NCBI GenBank assembly: GCA_021399435.1
Contig: JAJTUP010000042.1
Coordinates: forward strand, 186,001 to 250,000
Origin: Diaporthe sp. PMI_573
Taxonomy: Eukaryota; Ascomycota; Sordariomycetes; Diaporthales; Diaporthaceae
Length of the DNA stretch: 64,000 nucleotides
Reading direction: 5' to 3'
The translations under genes were made by a program, and so were the position numbers. This document shows, in pieces, positions 21,410 to 30,252 of the stretch. The notes beneath the pieces were generated by a model. That model saw only the letters and a program-made list of their open reading frames with translations, was not told the origin of the DNA and did no database searches. Numbering within the stretch: the stretch's first letter is position 1; every line of letters begins with the position of its first letter.

Positions 21410-21888
21410 CCTTGGAGAATGCCGAGCGGCCAATCCTGGGAGACGGCTGACGTGAAGTTGCTCTTAGAGCTCGAGGACGACTTCCAGGACTGCATTTTTG
21501 TAGATGCAGGCACGGACGCAGAGACAGAGTCTGTTTATTCACGTTGAAATGTAAATAGGTTGGCTTTCGAGATATATAATATTATCGTATTGAAGTAGCA
21601 AGTCTGGGAGTTTTGGCGAAGAAACGAGCACGGAGCCGTTGCACGGGGGTATGGACCTCTTGTACCCGCACAGCCAATTTTGGTGTGATCGGTACCTCAT
21701 CCCCGACGAATACCAATGACACCAGACTGTATGTGCGTATATCATTCCACCGACGCCGTTTCGTAGTCACCAAATAGTACTTGGAAGCACGTGATAAATG
21801 ACGCGTCATAAACCTCGGGTTTATGACCGTCATTTACCTAGGGGTTTTGGTAATTTACCTCCTGGTAATTTACCTCGAGGCATCCCTA
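18649..21888. repeat. left arm of 3.24-kb inverted duplication
   Basis: It is the reverse complement of 30253-33492; paired positions sum to 52141. All protein-level comparisons and all nucleotide stretches I compared were identical. The arm starts in the TATCGATA array of B1 and ends exactly at the right terminus of A1. Confidence 0.9.
18862..21217 (+). pseudogene. hAT transposase of B1, three exons, +1 frameshift in exon 1
   Basis: The exons are 18862-19759, 19809-20447 and 20507-21217. The introns sit at the same places as in the intact relative D (38715-41117): 19760-19808 (GTACGA...CTAG) and 20448-20506 (GTCGGT...TTTAG). Exon 1 is 898 nt against 897 in D. The extra C lies near 19729, after DTCLSY, and shifts the frame just before the splice site. 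Otherwise the product would have about 748 residues: a BED-type finger (YRCLHC, then H-x4-H in HHARRCH), the D of ILSDLWTSP, GDNATSND, FDPSKRRIRC and HIINLSLQAF. The hATC region is SRMAIDILSIPPESSGVESHFSSARR. The frameshift means that B1 probably cannot mobilise itself. Confidence 0.85.
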
Positions 21889-22260
21889 CTGCAATGGCTC
21901 ATCACGAAGCCGAACAAGACCGACGGCAAAAAGAGGCAGAAGCAGGCCAGCAAGGATTCGTCGGGAGCTTTCGAGCAGGATAGCGACGCCGAGGACTTCA
22001 TGGACGGCCCCGCCGGCCAGCACGCTCTCCCCGACATCCATCCAGGCAGGAATGTAGGGCGCGGTGAGGTTGGGCCATTGGCGAAGACAGAGATGGGGAG
22101 GCTGCGAGAGGAGCTCACGCAGGTCCAGCAGAAGCAGCAGCAATGTCTAGCCCTCATCCAGCAACTACAAAACAATCAACACGAGATGGCATCTGCAATT
22201 TCGACCTGGAGCAGGCATGAGATAGTGTTTCGTGCCATTCCGTACGGGCCGTCCTCTTGA
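21889..22260 (+). pseudogene. 5'-truncated gene tail with coiled coil
   Basis: A frame with no start codon opens at the right end of A1 and runs to a TGA at 22258. It is Lys-rich, then acidic (DSDAEDF). It ends in a Gln-rich heptad-like stretch (LREELTQVQQKQQQ, LIQQLQNNQHEM) that looks like a coiled coil. I read it as the 3' part of a host or transposon gene cut by A1. No family is recognised. Confidence 0.5.
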
Positions 22261-22720
22261 TGCGCAGCCGAGTAAAGAATCACTCAACGAAGGTAGGGGA
22301 AATGCAAGAAGGTACTAGTTTGGATCGGGAATTAAATGTTTCGATATGAGATCTCCCCTCTTCAAGCCACGGTTCAGCTCGCTGGGTGATAAACTACGTT
22401 AGACTTGGTTTAAAGATTTCAATTTGTGTTGAATGGCCTTTGCCATATGGCGATAGTACGTACGTACGTAGGGGTCTGTTGGTTGGTTCTGATTGTATTG
22501 CTTGCTTAGGGAAACGGGTGTACTTCGTACGAAGGGGAAGAGGCCACTCTTCCCCAGCCGGGCCCCCGGCTGACTAAGCACACCCAACCTATCGAACTAC
22601 GTGCGATCCAACCAGGTGCTATTCCAACAACAATCCTTATTTTAGAAGTTTTCTTTATCACCCTATAGATGGTTTTCGGTTTTTGAATCTTCTAAACTGA
22701 TTATAATCAAATTTGGAAAA
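22261..22720. other. gene-free; GTAC microsatellite and palindromic GC-rich segment
   Basis: The stretch holds a short GTAC array (about 22456-22471) and a segment that can fold on itself (ccgggcccccgg within 22558-22572, with GCTTAGG/CTAAGC arms around it). This is compatible with a small fold-back element. No gene is seen. Confidence 0.35.
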
Positions 22721-22725
22721 GTATC

Positions 22726-22735
22726 ATATATATAA
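22726..22735 (+). promoter_or_regulatory. TATA box of the GH64 gene
   Basis: TATATATAAA lies 126 bp upstream of the probable GH64 start codon at 22861. It is the best TATA match in this interval. Confidence 0.45.
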
Positions 22736-22860
22736 ACGTGCCGACTTCCACTTCGTTTAGGGGTTAGTCTTTAAGAGCCGACATCCTAAATCTTCTCATC
22801 AATCGACCCACTTCGGGACATCACTGGATTCCGTTGATCATCCAAACCAACAAGACCTTG

Positions 22861-23743
22861 ATGCACGTTTTTCACAATATGGTGTTACTACTATTGTATC
22901 AGACCGTAATCAATTTGCAAGTTTTGAGCGCCCTGGCCTCTGCGCACACATCTTCAACTCCACATAACGTCCTAGGTACAGTCAACGTGCCCGTCAACCC
23001 GGCCCATAAGACGACTCGGTCTCCGAGTGTGAACACGCAAGGACTAGAGATCAGTTTCCAGAAAACCAGAGCTGACACTCTATTCGCATACATACTGGGC
23101 GTCGACCCCGATAACGGCCATCGAGTCTTCTATCAAAGCAAACCGGGTTCGACGTACTTCCCAGAATACCTACCTTCAAATGGGAGTCTCTCTGAGATAG
23201 ATTCAAATGCGAATAATCTGATAACGACTATCCCACCTGGTGCCAATACATCCGTCACATTGAATGCTTATCTTGACTCCGGTCGCATCTACCTAGGCAC
23301 TCACGAGATTCGGTTCTTTATGGATAGCTCTAATCGCTTAGTGGAACCATCTCCGGTATCGACATCAGACCCTAATTACGGGGTCAACTGGGGTATCACG
23401 GAATTCACTTGGTCAGGCAGTGGACTTACAGTAGACCTATCATATGTTGACCAAGTCGGCCTGCCGATGGGTCTTTCGGTTCACGCAGAGGATGGAATGG
23501 ATCACATTAGCCCTGGCCTGCCTTCAGATGCCGTCGAAACCATCTGTAACCAGTTGAAGGAAATAGACCCGGATTGGGGTTCAATGTGTATATATGATGA
23601 ATCTGACAGCGCCTTACGTGCATTGGCACCGCAAATATGGCTTGGCCACAATTCTTGCAGTAATCTGCGGGGATTTTATGAACCATATATCCAAAAGGTG
23701 TGGGAGAAGTATTCGGAAGCTAATCTAACAGTCGATAACTACA
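22861..23743 (+). pseudogene. GH64 beta-1,3-glucanase, N-terminal part
   Basis: From the ATG at 22861 the product starts with a signal-peptide-like hydrophobic stretch (MVLLLLYQTVINLQVLSALA). It then matches the glycoside hydrolase family 64 / thaumatin-like fold: FAYILGVDPDNG, SGRIYLGTHEIRFF, DPNYGVNWGITEFTW, LSYVDQVGLPMGLSV. This family hydrolyses beta-1,3-glucan, usually outside the cell. The exon runs to a GTATGT donor at 23744, right after the predicted YSEANLTVDNY. The family's C-terminal third is missing in this direction but lies on the opposite strand at 23948-24361. Two short coding-like exons seem to follow on the plus strand (about 23811-23890), but they do not match GH64. Confidence 0.75.
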
Positions 23744-23947
23744 GTATGTCGCGTTTTCTAAACAAACCCAGCTAGTCCTCCTCACACCATCTCGCTTATT
23801 AAGAGTGGCCACCTGCAAAGTCAAACGTGCAAACGAAACAAGCAGTCTTTCGCCAGTACCGTGTTATACGCTATTAGCGAAGGGAAGTAAGTCATTTCAG
23901 CCCTGAAGCTGGACTCCACAGACACCTATTAACACTAATGAATCATC

Positions 23948-24361
23948 CTAGCGAATTGTTATCTGGATCGACAGTGGTTTTTCAACAGTAAAAAGTCCAG
24001 CCTCATTTTCCCCAGCAGCGTCCACGTCGTCGAATGGAAAGGTGTATGCCCCTCCCGTACCGTCAGGAAGGAGGTTGCCATGTACTATTCGAGCAAACTG
24101 GTGGGTAATATCTGCTGCATAATAGTTTGAGCTTTTAAGGCCAGGAATAACATCGCCGTCGTCCAGAAGCAGTGTTGAACGCACAAAAGCTGCACAAAGT
24201 CGCGGCCACGTCCGCATGTGTTGCTCATTCTGAGCTTGGGTTGTGAACGGCCCCCCACTGCATCTGAAGATATCCATCGTAGTTGGTTTCTGGTATCGAA
24301 AAGAGTTCCCATCGTCTTGTATGCACAGCAAATTGCTGTCCTCTACCCGACACGTTACCAT
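23948..24361 (-). pseudogene. GH64 beta-1,3-glucanase, C-terminal part, inverted
   Basis: On the minus strand, from around 24391 to a TAG at 23948, the frame encodes the C-terminal GH64 signatures: VTCRVEDSNLLC, KPTTMDIFRCSGGPF, PRLCAAFVRSTLL, SNYYAADITHQFARIVHG, YTFPFDDV. In normal family members this block follows the Y..YS...L.VDN segment that ends the plus-strand part at 23743. The frame continues upstream to about 24480, but that part no longer resembles GH64. The simplest reading is a local inversion of about 0.6-0.7 kb within the gene. A second tail-to-tail paralogue fragment is the alternative. Confidence 0.75.
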
Positions 24362-24489
24362 CGGGCCGTCATCACGGATCTGTGTATATGAAAAGCGGGT
24401 CGAAAATCCTCGCCATGCAATTAGGTGCTTGAGGACATCCCCCCAGCGGCCGAGACAAGGGCATTGTGGAGTGATCAGTTCCCTGCATA

Positions 24490-25690
24490 TGCAGAGTGTA
24501 TTAGCTTCTGAACTTAAGAAACGATCTAGCCAGCCTCTACAGTGAATTCAAGTCTACAATAACCTCGACCCTCTCTAAACGCGTGTCTACCGAAAATGCC
24601 TTCTTTCTAGCTTCTATCTAGTCACCTATTCTTGATCGCTGCTTTTTGTATAAGGCCGAAGCAGAATCCAGCCTCTGGAAGGGCAAGCGGGCAACCTACC
24701 ACTAGGACGGCGACTCCTAGGGAGACTCAGTCGCAGCCTGCTAGGGGGACCGGCTCACGGACTCCTAAAAACACTGCGAGAAATATTCAGCACTCGGAAA
24801 ATCAGTTACAGTCGTTTGGTGCTAGTCATACTCGACTCAGCGAGAGTCCGGATGCCAGCACAGACCAACGGGCGACATCTTCGTCTGGAGCCCCATCACA
24901 GGAAACTGATGCACCTCAGCGAGAGGATGCTGATACTGTTCTCGGGAGGGCGAGGAAAAGAAAGAGATGAATACCGAATGATCTTTGGCTACAGTCTGCT
25001 CGACCTTCTACCTCTGACCAAATTGTACCCCCTCCCACCTCCCAATTCCCCATTCACTTTTCTTCTACACTTCTTCACTTTCCATTCTGACATATTTTGT
25101 TTCCTTTCATCTCTCCTCTTAGTGGTTCCTAATTATCATTTCCTCTTTTTCGTTGCCATATTCTTTTTGTTTTTGTTTTTGTTTTTCTTTTTCTTTCTCT
25201 TTTCTGGTTTCTTCTCAATTATGCGTTGCCGGATCTCCCTCATGTAATTTTCCCGGCTTCATGAAGCTGCCCCAGCCATCTGCAGACGAGAATGACACGG
25301 ACCGAGCACGCGAACAACCGTCTCTCGCGGTACTGAACGAGGCGCACTGGCGCCCTGCGCACGCTCCGGGGACTTTCCAGGCCACGTGCGAGATGGAACC
25401 TGTACGTTGTTTTCTCTTCAGTCTCGTCTGCCAATATTGTTGCTATCGTTGTATCCTCTCCTGGTTGAAGCTCTATTGTAATCGGCCGAGCCACGCCTTT
25501 AAAAGATCAATAATGTTATGCACTTTCCCATCATAGCAACGAAGACGTTGAATGGTAACAGAGTAGTCTCCCTAGGCTTTTATAACATTGAGCTCGTTGA
25601 ACGAGTCCCTGGGCAAGTCACACCTAGCTTCACAAGCTTCTCATCTTTCATGAGCAAACGAAACTAAGTAACATATCCAATACTACCATC
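24490..25690. other. no confident gene; Ser/Thr/Pro/Gln-rich frame and pyrimidine tract
   Basis: A plus-strand frame (24632-24970) is rich in Ser, Thr, Arg and Gln, with no ATG near its beginning and no domain. It ends in RARKRKR. From about 25060 to 25220 there is a strong C/T-rich, T-run tract (TTTTGTTTTTG, TTTCTTTTTCTTTC). The rest is featureless to me. Confidence 0.35.
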
Positions 25691-26280
25691 AAATTTAGGT
25701 AAAGATGATACCTCCATCCACAACCTGCGTCTGCCCCGTGACAAAATCGCTATCGCTGCTGCACAGGAAACTAACCAGCTTCGCAACGTCCTCAGGCACG
25801 CTCACCCTCCCCAGCGCCGTCAGCTCCGAGACCATTTTATCCATCATCGCCCCCTTCTTGACCTCCCTCCCGCTCTTCTTGGCCAGGCCCTCGTCGATAA
25901 GCTCCCACATGCCAGTCCCCACGATGCCCGGCGCGTACGCGTTGACAGTGATGTTGTGCTCGGCCAGTTCCATAGCGTACGCTTGTGTGAGACCCCGGAC
26001 GGCCTACTTTGACGCGCTGTAGTGTGAGAGGAGGGCGAACGGTTTGAAACCGACGATGGAGGATGCCCCAATGATCTTGCCCGGCGCGTCCGGTTTGCAC
26101 GTCCCCTGGCTGATCATCTGCTTGGCGGCCTCGGCGTAGCAGTTTTGGACCCCATGCACGTTGACGGCGAACATCCGCGAGAAGTCCTCCTCGGTGAGGT
26201 CCAGCAGCGCCTTGACTTGGGCAATGCCGGCGTTGGCGATCCTGAGCTCGGGTCTTAGCCAGTGTAATTTACGGGCAAGG

Positions 26281-27580
26281 TCTGGGCACAGAGTGCGTAA
26301 TCAACCAATTCAACTCAACTGGTACCTCCTCGCAGTTGGATTGACATCCGGGCAAGTATGTTTCAGTTGGATTGGAGTTGGATGAGGCTGCTCTCAGTTG
26401 GATTGCAGTTGGTTGTTTCGGACCAACGGATATCTCCGATCTTCACGTCCTAACGTCGATCCCACTTATCACTACCACGAGGGTAGCACAATACCCTCCC
26501 TACTCCATGACCGCATACTCTGCGCCATCCCAATTGTGTGTTGATCAAGACGAGTTCGTAAAGGTGAAACCATCTTTCCCGCGCTACTGAACGACCTTTC
26601 AGTTTCTGCTGACATTGTAGGGATGGACAGCAAGTCAGAGGCCATTCGAGAGAGGTTCGGATACTCCATTTCGTGCTCCTGCCACCAAGACCTTTCACCC
26701 ACCACCAGGCAACTTTTGCGCCATTGGTCCTCGGAGGCGTGCCCGCCCGAAGCTCGTCGTTGAAGAGCTCGAACGGGAATGTGGCTATCTCGCCAGGCGT
26801 AGGATTCTCATCCAGGTTAAGTATCTTCCTCGGCGGGGTCTGCGGCGTTGAGCCTGACAAGAATGAGGACTGAGTAGAGAGCCTCAACAGGCAGGGAGAC
26901 GAATGTAGGGTCAACGACGTTTCAGAGCCTGCTTGGCCCAAGAAAATGTCCTGGGAATCGACATCTATGGTGTTGGCGGCTGGGAAGCTAGACTCCTGGA
27001 GTCTTTCAGCGAAGGAGTACTATGGATCCCTTCAGCGGAGACGTACTGCAACATTTGACGCCCAAAGGCTAACGTCCTTCGCCTCCATTTTATCGGACAC
27101 GACAGCGCAGCCTTTCCAGGCCGTCTGCAGGGACAATTGACGCGTTGAGAAACCGCCACGCGATCCGACGCGTTGTGTGCAAATCGCGAAGCTCTCATAT
27201 GGTCAAAGGCGTGTTAGCAGGTACAGCCACGGCACTGTATAATCTACGGTACCGGATGTATCTTGCAACCGAAACCATCATCCTAACGTGGAGAAAAGGT
27301 TTGTCGGGTTCGGCTTGGGATGATGCCCCTCAGCGGCCGATCATTGGCCAGCGGGCATAACTGGGAAGGTGAATGTGGGGTCAAAGTTACGGCGCCGGGG
27401 TCTCACACTGAATGGAACGAGTTGGATCCGGTTGGATCCAAACCCAATCAACTGGACCTCTGAATTGGCTGGTTGCCAAGCACGGGGAGCGAGATCTCAG
27501 TTGAGTTGGACCCACAGTTGGAGGATCCAACGGATCCAACGATTGGAAGTAGTTGGTTGATTACACACTCTGTCTGGGCA
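26281..27580 (-). mobile_element. hAT element E, 1.28 kb deletion derivative with 8-bp TSD
   Basis: The element spans 26289-27572 with terminal repeats CAGAGTGCGTAATCAACC and (minus) CAGAGTGTGTAATCAACC. It is flanked by the exact direct repeat TCTGGGCA (26281-26288, 27573-27580). Near both ends are repeated GTTGGATT/AGTTGGATCC motifs. It retains only the end of a transposase gene (see 26472-26705), so it is non-autonomous. It sits inside the SDR intron. Confidence 0.92.
26472..26705 (-). pseudogene. hATC dimerisation domain remnant of element E
   Basis: The frame encodes SWWQEHEMEYPNLSRMASDL followed by LSIPTMSAETERSFSSAGK. This is the conserved C-terminal hATC block with the usual W and the ERxFS motif. 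No BED finger or catalytic core remains upstream within E. Confidence 0.8.
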
Positions 27581-28405
27581 TGAGCGACTGACATGGTGTG
27601 AAGAGGGCCAAGCTCTTTGACGCTCTTTTGGATGACATCTTTGACGTCCGATCTCTTCGTCACGTCGCCGACAGCCGTGCATGCCTTCCCTCCCATAGAG
27701 TTTATCTCCTTGACGACTTCGTCGCAGGTTTTCTCGAGGGAAGGAATGTCGTTGATACACACATTGTACCCATCAGAGGCGAGCCGGAGGGCGATTGACT
27801 TGCCAATGCCCCTGGCCGAACCTGTAATGATGACATTCTTGCCGTCCACCTTCTTCTGGAGCAACTCGGCCGGTGCAGCTTTGCTGGCAAATCCAAGGCG
27901 AGACGATTGTCTCAGGAGTTGAGGCTTAAAAGCCCTTGCGATCGGCGCTGATTTCGTGAGGGTGTTCATGGTGCTGGATCACTTGCGACGTCGGTGGGGT
28001 CAATACATACATAGTAGTGTGCTCCCCCTTGAAGCTGTGAACAACGGATCGCCGAATACGCATTTTATAGTAGGTCATTGCTCTCCCCGCATCAATCAAC
28101 CTGTCGCCCTATCCTCTGCTCATTTTCCTTGCCAATGTTTCAGTCGGGATACTCAGTTAGGACTTGTCATACGACGTAGGATCTCCCCCGCAGTCTTCTA
28201 TACCCAGGTACTTAGGCAGGTGCTTACTTAACCAGGTACTTCGGTAACCATGATTCAAACAAGAGCGGGGTTCCAAGTCCTTCCCTTCTTCAAGCAACAC
28301 ACGCACATACCCGGATCTGGTTGATAGTTATTCTAAAAGTTGCTCAGACCCAATCTAGCCTCACCCAGACCTTTACTTCAGGAATGCAGCAGAAATTGTA
28401 TTATA

Positions 28406-29257
28406 ATGTCGAGAAATGACAAGCGCATATTTTTTCGTGCCTTCTCTGGGTTACCCGGAAGCCCCGGCGGGCTACGTTCCCGGGCATCACACCCGTCTGA
28501 CGACACGCTCGAATCTCACTTCATCCGGCACATCGACCCGGAAAACCAGCATCCGACAAGACTGGTCTCGGTCAGCGATCGAATCATCGATACTTTGAAA
28601 CGCGCATTCAACATGCGCTACGTGGATGGCAAAGAAACAGCTGACATCCGGATAGCTGTCATCGAAATACCGACAGCCAGCCTTGAGACGAACAATAGCC
28701 GGATCCATTATGCTATGGACCTGGCCGATAAATACAAGATTCAGCGCCCTCAGAGGTTCAAGCATGAGTACCTCTTTGAATGGGAGGTGCCGGCCTCGAG
28801 TATAGTCGAAGTCCTTACTGTCCAAAGTCTTGTCGATGCCCGGATCGACATGGACAGATACTGTGATATTTGGGAACACCGTTTGAGCAAATAGAAGCGG
28901 CGAAGGCTTCCGAGAACATCAGTATTACGCACAAAGCTAGCAGAGGATCTGTTCAATCCTGTAAACAACACTTGGACGATAGCGTACGATGTAGTGAGCT
29001 TTGCGTGGTCTTTTGGTTTCAACGCTGCTGCGCACGTTGCGAAGCAACTTGTGCTGGACTGTTTGAAGGGACCGATCCAGACAGAATGGTTTGACCAGCA
29101 GTATATGGCCATTGAGTACTTGGACGACCGTATTAAGTACTTGGAATTCTCGTGGTTCAAAGAGTTAGAAGGGAATATCAAAGAGGTTCTTGGAGATCGG
29201 CTATCCGACGTGGACATAATAAACGCGGACATTCAGGGTGCGTATGAGTACGACTAG
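28406..29257 (+). pseudogene. DUF7587-like protein with a single in-frame stop
   Basis: The ATG at 28406 opens a frame encoding FFRAFSG...SRASH...LVSVSDRIIDTL. This resembles the DUF7587 family of uncharacterised fungal proteins. The frame is open for 284 codons to 29257 except for one TAG at 28892-28894, in the context RLSK*KRRR. The part after the stop reads like folded protein (VSFAWSFGFNAAAHVAKQL), so I treat the stop as a late nonsense mutation. An intron removing it cannot be excluded, but no good donor lies just upstream. The function is unknown. Confidence 0.6.
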
Positions 29258-29412
29258 GGCGATTAGCGGGATGGTGGGTATACCGGTATACCCAACCTTG
29301 CCCCAGGATTCACAGTTTCTGATTCATTTACCTCAAGTTTAAACACAATAATGACCACAACATACGCTCAACGGATGTTTATATAAATAGTCAGACCGGA
29401 TTACACAAGGCT

Positions 29413-30252
29413 ATGCTTCCCAACCCACTGATGGATAACCAAGTCAAGGAGGACCATCAGGAGATTCAGCAACTGGCTTCCCTCTTTGTCAGCAATTGCC
29501 AGCCAGAGCCATACGATAATTGGGATGAGCGTTGGACAACACAGCTCGATCCACGCCTGCAACAATGTGACTCTCCTGATAGTGGCATCTACTATATCTG
29601 GGTTACCATGCATATTGCTTCTGGATTGAAAGTGCCTCCATCGTTCGACAGCCGGCTGGTGCGATCCTTCGTCTATGCCATTTGCACGGTCATCAATCAC
29701 GTCGCGATCGCTGCCGTAGCGCCTGGCAGCGGCGGCACTGAAGCCACACCTGGTGCAACCTATCGAAACGGCGAAACCCTGGAAACGCTCTGGAATGTGT
29801 TCTCTTCAACAGACTTGATTAAAGGTTACAAGCAGGAAGCCCTTTCCAAAGCTTTTGAGCCGATCCAAAACGCTGTCGACGCAGCTGCTTTTGCGGATAA
29901 TAACTCCTACGGTATGTTTCTTCGAGCGATAGCGGATTCCTACAGGAACACTCGCGTCTCTGAGTTAGAACAATTGGAAGCATTTGGAAATCAACTTGCT
30001 GTTCTGACGACTGAGCTTCTCTGCGCTTCAAACAACGTGGATCCAGGATACCTAAAGAGATTGGACGAGTATGAGGCCAGCCTACGGGGAATAGAACAGC
30101 ATTCTACGTCCTTACGAAGGGCTCACATGAAATACCAGGTGAAGCAGGAGCTGGGATACATTGCGGAGCAGAAGCGAAAATACATTAAGTCTCGCTGGCT
30201 CCAAGAAGCTCTGACGCTGGTCGACGTGCCCGGTACCGCGGATCGTCTGAAT
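29413..30252 (+). pseudogene. unknown protein gene, 3' end cut by element A2
   Basis: The first ATG is at 29413. About 280 residues are open, mostly helical and acidic, with no recognised domain (GIYYIWVTMHIASG, SELEQLEAFGNQLAVL). The frame ends at a TAG that is the first three bases of the A-type terminal repeat TAGGGATGC at 30253. The transposon therefore supplies the stop codon and the natural C-terminus is missing. I found no matching 3' portion elsewhere in the window. Confidence 0.6.

Larger units (their letters stand above)
16745..21547 (+). pseudogene. hAT (DUF659-type) transposase of A1, split by element B1
   Basis: The coding parts are 16745-18549 and 21418-21547. Removing B1 and one copy of its 8-bp target duplication leaves exactly 1935 nt, an unbroken 644-residue frame ending in an acidic tail. 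The N-terminus carries a BED-like finger (VVCKLC...LRHLHTQC). The middle resembles DUF659/RNase H-like hAT cores (NVIFDASDD, CDSHGLQLL). The C-terminal hATC block reads NSVPSERSFSTINFLHNK. As it stands, translation reads from A into the AT-rich start of B1 and stops at 18646, with the hATC block still intact. The start ATG at 16745 follows the subterminal repeats. It acts in transposition of A-type elements. Confidence 0.85.
16503..21888 (+). mobile_element. hAT element A1, interrupted by element B1
   Basis: The ends share the terminal repeat TAGGGATGC (16503 on plus, ending 21888 on minus). Inside them are several GTCATAAACC motifs in direct and inverted copies (16520-16590 and 21804-21835), the likely subterminal binding sites. 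Without the nested B1 element and one duplicated 8-mer, A1 would be about 2.5 kb. The flanking 8-mers (ctcatcgc, ctgcaatg) do not match each other, which suggests rearrangement after insertion. The right half is duplicated in inverted orientation at 30253-33492. Confidence 0.85.
25695..27969 (-). pseudogene. short-chain dehydrogenase/reductase (acetoin reductase-like), hAT in its intron, one nonsense codon
   Basis: Exon 1 is 27969-27593 and exon 2 is 26241-25695. The intron has a GTCAGT donor and a CTCAG acceptor and would be 59 bp without the hAT element E that fills it. The 307-codon frame starts with an Arg-rich, amphipathic leader (a mitochondrial signal is possible). It then shows the Rossmann motif TGSARGIGK, the NAG motif, the catalytic Ser in GASSIVG and YSASK. 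Directly after the catalytic Lys, the codon that is Trp in relatives is TAG (about 26005). The rest is open to GQTQVVDGGIIF. The C-terminal third resembles diacetyl/acetoin reductases that use NAD(P)H; the substrate is inference. Readthrough aside, the enzyme cannot be made whole. Confidence 0.8.

Noticed and set aside
22456..22471. GTACGTACGTACGT runs here and at 42054 as ends of one element
   Set aside because: They are simple microsatellites; the sequences around them do not align beyond the repeat.
16503..30252. A single gene split by element A, with its 5' half at 29413-30252 and its 3' half at 21889-22260
   Set aside because: Both pieces abut the same (right) end of A, and the adjacent 8-mers do not match, so they cannot be the two sides of one insertion.
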